From Brachionus plicatilis (Eukaryota; Rotifera; Eurotatoria; Ploima; Brachionidae), in assembly GCA_010279815.1 (NCBI GenBank), contig QEOQ01000041.1:375048-439047 (forward strand): a DNA stretch of 64,000 bases, given 5' to 3'. A program made the position numbers and the translations under genes. Below are positions 33,952 through 45,700 of this stretch, piece after piece. The notes beneath the pieces were generated by a model, which saw nothing but the letters and a program-made list of their open reading frames with translations, ran no database searches and was not told the DNA's origin. Each line of letters opens with the position of its first letter. Within the stretch, counting starts at the first letter, position 1.

Positions 33952-35386
33952 TTGAATGGTTTTAAGATGACAGAAAAGCTCGACAGCCTAGAATTTAAAA
34001 GCATTTGGAATGATGAATTAAATTATTTGTTTGATTTATTTGAGCGCAACGATTTTAAGATAAGAATTGCTGGTGGTGCTGTTCGCGATCTTTTGATGGG
34101 CTCTAAGCCTCACGACATCGATTTGGCAACAACAGCCACCCCAGATCAAATGAAAGAAATTTTTGATAAGGAAAATATTCGCATGCTTCATACAAATGGA
34201 GAAAAACATGGTACTATTACAGTTAGGCTAAATGACAAAGAAAATTATGAAATAACTACTCTTAGAATCGATGTCCTCACTGATGGCAGACATGCTGAGG
34301 TTCAGTTTACCGAAGACTGGAGACTTGATGCCAATAGACGCGATCTTACAATTAATTCCATTTTTCTAGGTACTGAAAAAAATTTAATTTTTTCTTAAAT
34401 TAAAAGCCATAATTTTAAATAAGATCGAGATGGTAGCATCATTGACTTTTTTGGAGGCTACGAAGACATCAAAAATCATCGCATAAAATTTGTTGGGCAG
34501 CCAAGTACAAGAATCCAAGAAGATTATCTAAGAATTCTTCGATATTTTCGATTTTATCCGAGAATTTGTCTTGATGAGAATTCACATTGTTCTCAATCCA
34601 TTGAAGCAATAAAAGCAAATGCAACAGGACTGAAAGGTAATGGCAGAAAATAAAATTAAATATTGAAAATAAATGATTCAAGGAATTGCTGGTGAAAGAA
34701 TTTGGGTCGAGTTAAGAAAAATAGTGTGTAGCAAATTCGCCGATTCATTGATGAAGCAAATTGTGGACACCCAAGTTCACAAATACATAGGTTTACCAGA
34801 TTCCTGTAATCTAAATGAGTTTTCAACAATTTATAGAAATTTCGAAAAAAATTTGATAGATATTCCGTCACCAATAACAATGGTGTGTTCTCTTCTTCAT
34901 TCTGCAAAAGAGGTAGTTTTTTTTTTAAAGGAATAAAGTTAATTTAAAAATATTATTTAGTTTGAAAAATTACACAAGAGAATGAAATTTTCAAACGAAG
35001 AGAAAAGAATTGCAGAATTTTTGTTCGCTTACAGAGACCAATGTAAAAGAAATTTAGATCAAGAAAATGGCACAAAGCTTGAGGATAAGCTTAAGCCTTT
35101 CAAATTTATTTTGGTCGACAACGTAAAAGATGGAAAAGCTTTTGAAAAGCTCACCGAATTATTGAAATATGCTAACAGATTTGAATATATTGAGCATTTG
35201 AGAGTTTGGCAAGTTCCTATCTTTCCAATTACGGGAGATATTCTTGAAAACTTAAAGATTCCCAAAGGACCTATTTACTCAAAAATTCTTTTTAGTCTTA
35301 AAGAAAGTTGGAAAAATGAGTTTAATTTAGATACCAGTGAAGAAACTGTGGAAAGACTCAAAGAAAAGATGGATGAATTTATCTAA
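33952..35386 (+). CDS. TRNT1: CCA tRNA nucleotidyltransferase
   Basis: Four exons: 33952-34369, 34424-34636, 34683-34912 and 34961-35386, with 46-54-nt introns. Total 1287 nt, 428 residues; human TRNT1 has 434. The enzyme adds CCA to the 3' ends of tRNAs in nucleus/cytosol and mitochondria. Class II polymerase features: [14 protein letters not shown] with the catalytic DxD in [19 protein letters not shown] (motif B), [12 protein letters not shown] (motif D, the nucleotide-specificity helix) and GERIWVEL. Splice phases 1, 1 and 0 rebuild conserved family sequence across each join ([21 protein letters not shown]). Two in-frame ATGs lie close together (33952 and 33967). No clear mitochondrial presequence is visible, so an upstream alternative start or exon may exist. 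Confidence 0.95.
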
Positions 35387-35489
35387 AAAAATAAAAAAAT
35401 TTCGTTTTGATTTTGATTTAACTTATTCTTAATATTATATTATTAAATAAATACCAATAAATATAATTAGAAAACACTATTTGAAATTT

Positions 35490-35820
35490 TGTCCATTAAA
35501 TCAAAATAATTGAATCCTTTTTCATGTTTGTTGGCAATGAATTTTAATAAAATGGAGTATAATGACAAAATTAGATTTCTTGGATCAAATCAATGTCAAT
35601 GTCAAGTCAATGGAACACATGGTTCAGAACTGAATTTATCGGAAAAATGATTTGGGATTTTTTGCAATTGTTCACCAAAGTACGGATTTAAAAAAAATTT
35701 GTTATCAATTTTCTTTTTTCTTAGCTAGAAAGACTAATTGTAGTGTTTTTTCAAAATTTAAAAGAGTTTTTGAATGAATGAATTTAGCTTTTAGTATAAC
35801 TGATAGTTTAAATCAAAATT
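35490..35820. pseudogene. Scrambled partial copy of the innexin 5' end
   Basis: Three blocks match the innexin gene's upstream and first coding bases. 35490-35588 matches 37271-37368 inverted. 35615-35684 matches 37799-37870 directly and includes the innexin start (MIWDFLQLFTKVR, then a stop). 35747-35820 matches 37725-37797 inverted. The copy is therefore rearranged as well as truncated and cannot encode a channel. Confidence 0.85.
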
Positions 35821-36047
35821 GCTTTAAAAATTTTTGGGTAAAAAACCCAAACAATCATTTAAATTATTATTAAATTAAGATGAAAAATTTTTATTAAGTT
35901 TAGTTTATTTAAAACATTTTTTCTTTAACTTAAAATTATTTCCAGTTTTTTTTTGTTGGAGAAAATTTAATTTTTTTGCTAGTTCTCATCAATTATCTTA
36001 GATAAATTAATTAACAGTTAAAATATTGAAAAGATCTGAAATATAAA

Positions 36048-36648
36048 ATGGGAGTTTTAGTTGGCACTGGAATTCTTGCAACAGCTGCAATTCTAGGAAC
36101 AGGTGGTGCAGCTGCTCCTATCATTATTGGTACTGGAAATACCGTTTATGTCGGAACAAGTAAATTCGATATTTTTCAGGTCAGTTATATATGCGGATTT
36201 CCTAAAAGGTGGCGCTGTTGCTGGTGCAGGAGCTGTTGGTGCTAGCGCTGCTGCTGGTGCAGGAGCTGTTGGTGCTAGCGCTGCTGCTGGTGCAGGAGCT
36301 GTTGGTGCTAGCGCTGCTGCTGGTGCTACCGGAGCAGGTGGTGGCGCTGTTTGTGCTGGTATTCTCTCTGGACCAGTTGGTTGGGCTTTACTTGGAGCCG
36401 AAGAAACTGAGAATAAATCCATTTCCTTCGATTGCTGGAAAAAGATAATTCATGATGAATCAACTGAAAAATCGAAAGGCATGATTTTAAGAAATATTTG
36501 TCAAGACAAACGAATCAAGCAAGTCCATGCTAATAACAATCAATTTATAATTGAAAATATTTGGAATGAAAAATTTCAGATCGATTTTTATTATTATCCT
36601 AAATGTGATCAATACTTTGCCCATGCAATTCCTTTTAACTGTGAATAA
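36048..36648 (+). CDS. Small Gly/Ala-repeat protein with a Cys-containing C-terminal domain
   Basis: Two exons, 36048-36159 and 36209-36648, with a 49-nt intron (ACAA|GTAAAT ... AAAAG|GTGGC). 183 residues. The N-terminus MGVLVGTGILATAAILGTGG is a hydrophobic Gly/Ala helix. Next comes GAVAGAGAVGASAAA-type sequence with three copies of an 11-residue unit (GAGAVGASAAA), then GGGAVCAGILSGPVGWALLG, then a ~75-residue polar domain (FDCWKKIIHDE … FYYYPKCDQYFAHAIPFNCE). The Gly/Ala part could form membrane helices or a glycine-zipper assembly. Composition recalls IFI6/IFI27 proteins, but I see no diagnostic match. Function unknown. The intron choice is the one that keeps the C-terminal frame, and a different short intron is possible. 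Confidence 0.7.
36223..36321 (+). repeat. Three perfect 33-bp tandem repeats inside the coding region
   Basis: Unit starting GGTGCAGGAGCTGTTGGTGC at 36223, 36256 and 36289, a fourth copy decaying after GGTGCT. The period is a multiple of three, so copy-number change would add or remove whole 11-residue blocks. The copies are identical at the DNA level, so expansion is recent. Confidence 0.9.
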
Positions 36649-37832
36649 AATTTTATAATTTATTTATTTAGCTGCAAAATAGTTTTTATTGTGGCTTGTT
36701 TTTTAAAATTCACATTTTAAATTTTAAAATAGATCGTTATTCTTTTATAAGTTTTTAAAAAAATTTTCTCTTCATTAATATAAAAATAGTTATCTAAATG
36801 AAGGAAAAATTTTTAAAAAAATAACAAGCAATATTTAAGAGTAATTTTATACTCTATGAAATAAATATATTTTTTGATAGAAAATTTTAAAAAATTATAG
36901 TTTTCCAACCATTTGAACTGGCTGCAAAATTTTTATTCTATTAAAAATTTTAGAATTTTTAATTCATAAGCACATAAATATTTTTTTAAACAATTTTGAA
37001 ATTAAAGAAATAAAAATTCTCGATTCTAAAATTTCAATTGTTTATTTTTAATAATATATTAAATTGAAGCGAAAAACTTGAAAAACTGAAACGTTTTATT
37101 CCCCAAATAAAATGCTAATAACCTAAGTCTAAAATAAGATGATCATTCAATCACTAAATCAATAAAATTTTAGTCATTAATTCGAGCGATGATGACCAAA
37201 AAAACGGAGAGTTACTGGTCATAAAAACCTCACAAACTAGTCCAATTACAGAGAAGAACCATATTGACAATAATTTGATCCAAGAAATCTAATTTTGTCA
37301 AAAAATTTATTAAAATTAATTACTAAGCATGAAAAAGTAATGATTCAATTATTTTGATATAAATTTTAAATAGAGAAATTGAGAAGTTTTGCTCTCATGA
37401 AATGTTACACAAATCATATTGAGTCGAAAGAGACATAGAATTTTTCTAATTAATTTGATTTCATCGAAAATTAAAATCCATTGATTTTTTTTGTCCTTCA
37501 AAATATTAAAATTTTATTCCTTAAAAAAATATTATCAATTTAACCATATTAAAAAAGAATAAAGTTTTTTCACTGTAAATTGAAATAATAAGTTGATAAT
37601 TTGTTTCGATGATCATAAACAAGCAAGTATTTAAAAATATTCGCTCTAAACTAAAGTCATGATTAAACTCTGAATCTTTTTTACAAAAAAAAAAAGAGTT
37701 AGCTAAAGAAGTTATTTTTAAAAGAAATTTTGATTTAAACTATCAGTTATACTACAAACTAAATTCATTCATTCAAAAACTCTTTGAAAATTTGAAACAA
37801 CACATGGTTCAGAACTGAATTTGATCGGAAAA
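36649..37832. other. Intergenic DNA upstream of the innexin gene
   Basis: AT-rich with no other gene. 37271-37368 and 37725-37797 are the source (or sister) sequences of the scrambled copy at 35.5-35.8 kb. Confidence 0.5.
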
Positions 37833-39287
37833 ATGATTTGGGATTTTTTGCAAGTGTTTACCAAAGTACGCAGTGGCCAAAAGCTTTTTGCTGATGATAA
37901 AATTGACAAGCTGAACCGTTCATTTACGGTTATACTGCTAATCATAGCCTCAATTTTTATCGGGTCCAAAAATTTTGGTCAACCAATAAGTTGCCTCAAG
38001 TTGGTAAACGAAATTTCACCCATTACATCCCAATATATCGATTCTGTTTGCTGGGTCAAAGATAGCATCATTTTGGACAATTTTTTCGAGAGTGCAGTTC
38101 GTGACGAAGGCAAAAAGGAGGAAAGAACAAACACCTATCCATGGCTCACGCTCATATGTCTTGCACTTGCTTTAATCTACTACATTCCTTACATTCTGTG
38201 GAAATACTTTGTGCGTAAAAACACCTATAACAATGTGCCGATCGACATTAGTTTAATTGTAGAAACAATCAAATCCAGCTCATTGCAAGAGAATGACGAT
38301 TTTTCCAAAAAGATAAAACTATGTGCCAGCTATTTGGACAGATGCTTTTCTTTGAACAATTTCAATGATTCCTGTTTAGGCGAACTGGAAGATTTCAGCA
38401 AGTATTTTCAAAATGAACGATTTGAAAATCGCGAGCCAAGAACCTACGCGGACAGATTGAAGAAAAGAAAGGTGAAATTTTTCCATGTTCCTTTATTATT
38501 AAAATATGTTCTAGTCAAGCTTGTTTACACTGTAATCAGTGTTTCTATATTTTTTCTAATTGATAAAATTGCCAAATTTCGAGAAAGTTTTCTTTATTTT
38601 GGAATAAATATGGTTTTAAAATTTAACAGTTCGAGTGCAGTTTTTAAGGAAAAAATAACAAATTCTTATTTTCCTCGCCACATTCTATGCGACATTAACT
38701 ACATGGGCGATTTGAAGAGTCCCCAATCGTTCAGATATCAATGCACGTTGCCGGCAAATTTTTTCAATGAAATTGTTTTTTTGGTTCTTTGGACTTGGTT
38801 CATAATTCTAGCAGCATTGAACATTTTCAGTTTGATCAAATGGATTTTGAAGATTTGTTTCAGAAAGATGATTATAACCAACATGCTTGTCTGGCCATTT
38901 AGATACAAATACAATATAGAGTTGTACATAGATTCATTTGTCAAAGACTATTTGAATACTGAGGGATTTTTGGCCTTGATGTTAATCAAATCAAACACTC
39001 AAGACTGGCACTGCCGAAACATAGTTAGACTTTTGTGGAACTATTATGTAGATCGGCTCAAACAGGAAGTGGAAATTCCGACACCGAGGCTTTGTGATCA
39101 AAAAAGTAATTTATTTCCCAGTGGTTCGACTATAAAAGTGCTGAATAGACGCGAATTCAACTATGAACCTTTGAGTGCATCCATCGCCACCCCAGTTCGT
39201 TCATCCTACCCCCCAAGCAAAACGGAATGTAAGAACAACTTCAAGCTCGAAGATATGGCCAAGCAAAATAACGAAGACATGGTCTAA
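37833..39287 (+). CDS. Innexin (gap-junction / hemichannel protein)
   Basis: Single exon. I choose the ATG at 37833 (484 residues), the first in-frame ATG after a stop at 37785. Innexins form the gap junctions of protostomes as octameric hemichannels in the plasma membrane. Features in order: N-terminal helix MIWDFLQVFTKVR; TM1 (SFTVILLIIASIFIG); extracellular loop 1 with two Cys (PISCLK … DSVCWV); TM2 containing YYIPYILWKYF, the degenerate innexin signature (YYQWV-type); a cytoplasmic loop of helices; TM3 (VKLVYTVISVSIFFLI); loop 2 with two Cys (HILCDINYMG … YQCTLPANFFNE); TM4 (IVFLVLWTWFIILAALNIFSL); and a ~120-residue cytoplasmic tail. The paired Cys in both loops are intact, so the protein should be functional. 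Paralogue identity cannot be told. Confidence 0.95.
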   Translation: MIWDFLQVFTKVRSGQKLFADDKIDKLNRSFTVILLIIASIFIGSKNFGQPISCLKLVNEISPITSQYIDSVCWVKDSIILDNFFESAVRDEGKKEERTNTYPWLTLICLALALIYYIPYILWKYFVRKNTYNNVPIDISLIVETIKSSSLQENDDFSKKIKLCASYLDRCFSLNNFNDSCLGELEDFSKYFQNERFENREPRTYADRLKKRKVKFFHVPLLLKYVLVKLVYTVISVSIFFLIDKIAKFRESFLYFGINMVLKFNSSSAVFKEKITNSYFPRHILCDINYMGDLKSPQSFRYQCTLPANFFNEIVFLVLWTWFIILAALNIFSLIKWILKICFRKMIITNMLVWPFRYKYNIELYIDSFVKDYLNTEGFLALMLIKSNTQDWHCRNIVRLLWNYYVDRLKQEVEIPTPRLCDQKSNLFPSGSTIKVLNRREFNYEPLSASIATPVRSSYPPSKTECKNNFKLEDMAKQNNEDMV

Positions 39288-39716
39288 TTTTGAAATTGTT
39301 TATCAATTAATTCATTTAATTAATGAGGAACAAAATTTTGTTTGAATTTAAATTTTAGTTAGCGAAATTAGAATAGATTAAATATCTATCTGTATAATAT
39401 TTTTTTGATATACCCTTGTTAGGTAATCTTTGAATACCAATAACTTCAAAAAAGAAATTATATTGCTTATTTGTTTTTGATTTTTTTTTATTTAGACACC
39501 GATTTTTGATTAAATTTTGGAAATAAAAATTTTGAAACTTCCGTATTTTTAAAAGCTTAAATTAAAAAAAATGCCTTTTTTGAAAATGTTCAATATAAAA
39601 AGCAATCAATTTAAGTGTCTCAAAGCAAACTTTAATTAATAAAATCCCACAAGACATAAAGTAAAAACTTTAAATTTAGTTTAAATTAAGGGAATTGTTC
39701 AAATTCAATACTAAAA
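39288..39716. other. Intergenic spacer, innexin to surface-protein gene
   Basis: AT-rich; no gene seen. Promoter of the surface-protein gene expected here. Confidence 0.5.
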
Positions 39717-42700
39717 ATGAATTTTTTAATTTTTCTTTTGCCAATGCTTTTTTTTACAGCCCAAGTGTTCTCATTGATTTCTAGTAAAGAAATTGTGATC
39801 CTTAATTTAAATCTATTTGTTAAAAATAGTATAAATTTTTAAAGTTAATGAGTTTGATTTGTACTGTGAAAAGTTTATTGATCTAACAGGTGTATGCTAT
39901 GTCCAAGTCATATATCATAATTTTACCACCGATGAGATCAGATTAAAGTATGATGGAAAACTTAGCAACCCAATGAACTTAGTAGGATGTAGGTTTATTT
40001 AAATTTTTTTTTTCAAAATTTTAATTTGAATAAAGATGAAAGTCAAACAAAATATTTTGGAGTTCAGTTACAGATAAATTCCTATAATGGACAAGTGTCG
40101 GATACTCTTTTTCAAAATAGTAATACAAGATTTCTTTTGGCAAATTCGGAGTTTAAAAACGCGGCAGCAATAACCGGCTTCGAATATTTTGGATTAAAAT
40201 CTGGAATAATAAAAATTGAAGTTTTAATTTAAAAAATTTTGTAAACCGATATTTGGTTTTTGTCTGATTAAAAATCTGTCACAAAAAAACCAAATATGAT
40301 TTTAAGCCTTTTACATAAATTGCTATTTTAAAATTTTAGATTGTCACCTTTACTTTTTGCGCAGTCAACTATCCATGCTCCTCATATTTTAAAGATAATT
40401 ATTTTATAAAGTCCAATGAAATGATCACATTAAAATCTTATGAAATACCAATTAATACTGGATACAACTTTTACCATGTTTCATATGATAACATTGAAAA
40501 ACGCTCAATGGTGGTTATAACTCAATTGAGTGGGGCTTTGGGAATTGATTCAACAGATGATCGAAGATTTATTTCTGATTATTTATTTGATTCAGTCAAC
40601 GATTATTACAAAATTACCAAAATTGATTTTTCAAAAAATTCAGCCGTCTTATTCAAAGTTGAAATTGATTTTGCTTTTAGTTATAACATGTATGCTACAG
40701 AGATAAAGTTAACAAATCCAGGCACTGTTGTATTTGAAATTTATGCTGATTTATTGGCATTTAATAAACAATTTATTGACATAAATGATGGTAAGATTTC
40801 AAATTAATTTGAATTGCTTTAAGACTTAGTTTTTTTTCATCAAGATTCAAGTTTAGAGACACTTTGTATAAAAAAAGCTAATGAGACAGATTTCAATCTT
40901 AATTGTGCAGCTAATGGTTTTTCATTTAGAAAGTTAAATTTGAAAATCAAAGTTAATGAAACAACACTTCCGCTGAGCATATCAGGTAAATTTAGGGTTG
41001 GGAATTCGAAATCGACACTTTCGAAATTTTTTTAAAAAATAGTGTCGATTTCGATTTTTTGATTTCGAAATTGAACAAAATCATAATTCAATGGTTTCGA
41101 AAAGTGAAAATAAATTTCGACACTGAAACTCAGTTTCGACATCCAAATAAAAATTTCGATATTATAACTAAGTTTCGAAGTTAATTAATATATTCAAAAT
41201 TATAAAATAACATTCGGAAAATTTTTTTTCTTTTGAAAAAATAAATCAATCAATTAAAATTAAGTAATTATGCTTTGAAAATTAAAATTATTTTGTTCAT
41301 TGTTTTATTTAGGATCTTTATTAATTATTTTATATACAGACTAATTTTTTTAACAAAATTAAAAAGAAAAGTAACGCAATACAAAACGGTTTTATCAGTT
41401 AAAAAAACCCCACCTAACTTTTTTAACAAATTTAGTAAATAAACAACAGTTTCGGCAATTTGAAGTTTATGATCAATTTTTGATGCTCAAAATCATCAAA
41501 TCAAACTAAAACTATAAAACAAATTTCAATCTTTGAATAGAATTAGTGCAGAGGTAAATTTTGGTTTTAACATACTTTGTTACATCTAAAGGAAAAAACT
41601 GCAAAAGTCTGCAAAAAAATTATCCACTTAAAATAGCATCATTTCGATGGTGTGCATTCTGCATTGTGCATTTTGATATTGCAGAGTTAATTTTTTTATT
41701 TAACATGGTATGTTAAATCCAAAAATGTATCTCTGCATTATTTCTATTAAGAAATAAAAATTTATTTAATAGTTTTAGTATGATTTGATCATTTTGAACA
41801 TCATAAAATAGATCATAAACTTCAAATTGCCACAGTTTCAACTAATATTTTTAATAGCTATTTCAACGTGAAAATTGAAGTTTTAGTTTCGAAACTAAAA
41901 ACATAATGTCGAAAGTGAGTTTCGACACCGACATTATTTTTGGTATTCGAAATCAAAATTTTACTTTCGAAACTAAAATTGCATTTCGACATTAAGTTGT
42001 AAAATCTACAATATTTTATAAAATTCGAAATTAAAATTTTTAGTTTCGAAATCATTTCTTAATTTCAATTATTAATCAAAATTAAAAATAATTTCGAATT
42101 TTTTTTGTTTATATTCGAATATTTTTTTTATTTCGTTTTCCCAACCCTGGTAAATTTGAGTTTAAAATATCATGAAAATCAAAAAACATTAAACTAATTG
42201 GAAAACAACGCTTTTACTTAATTGAAAAATTTTGAATTTTTTAAATTTAACTTAGGGAATTTTAAATTGCTTTAATTGCAGACGGAAAACAACTTAAATT
42301 TTTGGCTTTATTCATTAAGAAATTTAAATTATTTCGAGATTTTTAATTCATTTCATAATGTTTTGACAGAAAACAGCGTCTAATGCTTCATTATTTGATG
42401 TTAAAAAAATATTTTTTAGAAATATTTTAATTTAGATTCAAAGAGAAATTTATATGATTCAAAAAAATTGAAAATGCTTCTAAGAAAAGGATATTTTCTC
42501 TTAAATATGCTGAAATATATTTTGTTCTAAATATTTTTTATTCATGTTTATACTGTTGTCTTTGTTAAAATTGGATTTGCTCTTGAAATAAAAAAATCAA
42601 TTTCCTTTTGAAAAAGCTAGGTTTATTGTGGCGCAAAGCTACGGCACTATTCTAATTATTTATCTTTTCATTTACATCAGGTCAAAGTCCTAGTTGGAAA

Positions 42701-45700
42701 AGATAGAAAAATAGTTCTAGGACCCAAATATCTATGATAATAATATTTAATAGATAATTGCAAATTAAAGTTTATTTTTTTAAGGCTCTCATTCTAATTC
42801 ACGAAATGAAATGTCTAAATTTTGGAAAAAATCATTAACTCTCTTCCGTCAAAAATTCAGTTAATATTGTGTATCTTTTTGCATCAAGTTAAAGTTTTAG
42901 TGCACAGCAACTAGATTTTTTGCAGTTTCTGAAATGACAAATTGTTGACAAATTCTGAACAAATTGCTAACTTAACTTTCTTTTTCATTGAATTTTAAGT
43001 TCATAAATTTGAGCTTAAAAGAGGTAATTTTCCGAAAAAATAAATTTTGACCAAACATGAATAGCAAAGTTTAAACTACAGCGGTTCTAAAAAAAACGTA
43101 ACGCCAGCGATCCGGCCGGCCGGCCAACGGTAACTTTGGCGTCCCAACACGTCCGACCTTACTAGCCGACCTAGCCAACCCGTCCAGTCTATTTTTTTTG
43201 ATCATGTAATATTTTGTTTAAATAAATTATATTAATAAATTAAAATTTATGGTCCAAATAAAATTTTCTTAAATTTATTTACCTTAATAAATTTTTTTTT
43301 TTAATTTGCCAAAAAATTAAAGTAAATTAAAAAAATTTGTTATTACCAAACAACAAGGAGTGTCTAATGCAGATAAAAAGTTAAAAAAACTTTTGCACTC
43401 GCTTCTGTAAGACCATTAACGTTATTTAAATTTTTTTGGTAAATTTAAAAAAAAATAATTTTTATTCGGATAAAATAAATTGAAGAAAATTTGATTTAGA
43501 ATGTTAATTTTAATCCATTAATATAATTTATTTAAACAAATTTTACATGATCAAAAAAAATAGGCTGGACCGGTCGGCTAGGTCGGCCGGGACGGACGGC
43601 CGCGCTGGCCGTTGTTTGGTCGCGGCTTTTTTTGTGTTACGTTTTTATTAGAACCGCTGTATTCAATAAATAAAACAACTTTATTTAAACATAAAAAATA
43701 TATTAAAAAAAACTAAATAAAAAAAATGATTCTATTATAAACAAGTTCCTCGTTTTTGTATGAGTTTGTAAGAGAAATTTTATTTTTGATAAAATTTTAA
43801 TTCTTTAATTTGGTCGTAAAAGGTTTTAAATTTTTAATTTGTATTTTGGTTTGTTTCAACAAAACTACTATCGGATTGACTTCCCAAATGAAGCAGTTCA
43901 AAATTTGCTGATAAAATAATATTATAATTTTGGAAATATTTCTCATGTCAATAAAGGTTTTTTTTATGAAAACAATCTTTATTAAATCAAAAAAGTTGTT
44001 TATTTAAAAAAATTATTTTAAAAGCCTGTATAAAAATTTTAGTTACAATTTCCAGCCTTTAAAAATTCGTTTGAAAACACACTAAAAAACTTAAATTTAT
44101 TCAATTCATTTAAAGACTAATTCTTAATATTTGAATTTAATCAGAAATTAAAAAAAATTAAAGACTTGAAAAATATCACATAAAATTGTTACAAATAAAC
44201 TAATAAACTAAAAAAAAATCAACAGAATAATAACGAAAATATTGATGGCGGCTAGTTCGAGGTCGGTCACTAAACTGTTTTTGTTTACCAGGTGCCATGA
44301 TTTAAAGACTAATTTGAATTCTTATAAATATTTTATTCTTTAATTTACAAAGAAAGACAAGCTCCGAAAAACAACAATAAAATCAAATATATTTAAATAG
44401 AAAATAACATAACAAATTTGGAGCCATTTTCTATGACTTTAAGGATCTAACCATAGAATCAGTTTTATATTATAAATTAGACTGGCAACTTAAGTTCTAA
44501 GCTATTCTAGGACTTTTATTATTTTAATCAACAATTAAAAGCGCCAGCCGCTAACAATATTTATGAATGAAATGTAATTTTTCAAAATTTAAAAAAAAAT
44601 TTAACTAAAAAAATTGTGAATATTGAGTAAACAAAAATAAAACATTAAATTATTAATATTTTGATCTCAATCATGACAAGAAATAAATAAATTTTTTTAA
44701 ACATTGATTGTTATGTATATGGATTATTAAAAATTAATTTTTTACATATATTTATTTAATTTTTAATAAAAACTGAGTTAAATAAAATGATTAAACAGAA
44801 TGATTACATGATCGAGATATCTATAAGTAGTTTGTAAAGAAAAATTTTCAAATTATTTAGATTTTTTGCCATCTTTTTATTGATAAAAAGCTAAAATATT
44901 AAATATATTTATTTAGCTGTAAATAAAAAATTCGATAAATTATTGCCGAAACTTTAGTTTTCTTTCTGTTTTTTAAATAAGATATCAAAGATAATTTAAA
45001 AACAAAAATTTTTAATTTTATTTAAAAAAAAAAGAAGATTTCATCAATTATTTTGGTGTTTTGTCTACAAATATTCCAAAAAGTTCAATTGAAAATTCGT
45101 TCAGTTATTTCATAATTCCAAATGCTGAGATCAAATTCGAATCTGTTCTTTATAATGTAAATTTATATGCATCAAAATCAGGAGCTATTGAAATAGGATT
45201 CTTGAACTTTTCTGTTTGTGGACAAGTCGGAGAGTCTTGTTGGCGATATTTCTACTCGAATTCAATGTTGCCCACTGCGAAAGTTGTTTATAATTGGACT
45301 TTTTCTTTAAAAAATGGCTATAACTCAATACCAGTTAACAATGCTGTTGTGTATAAAGGTTTGATACCTTACATTTCATATGTTGAATCGGGACGCGTCG
45401 AGATCGAAGCTATTGACTCTTTTATTTATTCAGATTATGCTTTTTATGACAGTCAAAGAACAAGAATAATTAAAATCTCAAACGAAATTCCAAGCAGATT
45501 CCTAATAAATTTTAATATAGATCAGCTTTATTTGCCTTATCAAAAGATCATATCACTAAGTGTAGTTTCTACGGACGAACTAACTATTAAAAGCTATTTT
45601 GAACAAAAGAATGACTCTGAAAGTCAACTAAAGCTGAATTTTGCTTCAAGTAATTTTTTCTTTAACTATTTTTTTTTTATTTAAATTACTAATGAAATTT

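Noticed and set aside
36093..36448. Other open frames through the 33-bp repeats, e.g. LLLVQELLVLA or APAAALAPTAP readings
   Set aside because: Repeats with a period that is a multiple of three stay open in many frames. Only the Gly/Ala frame leads into a non-repetitive C-terminal domain.
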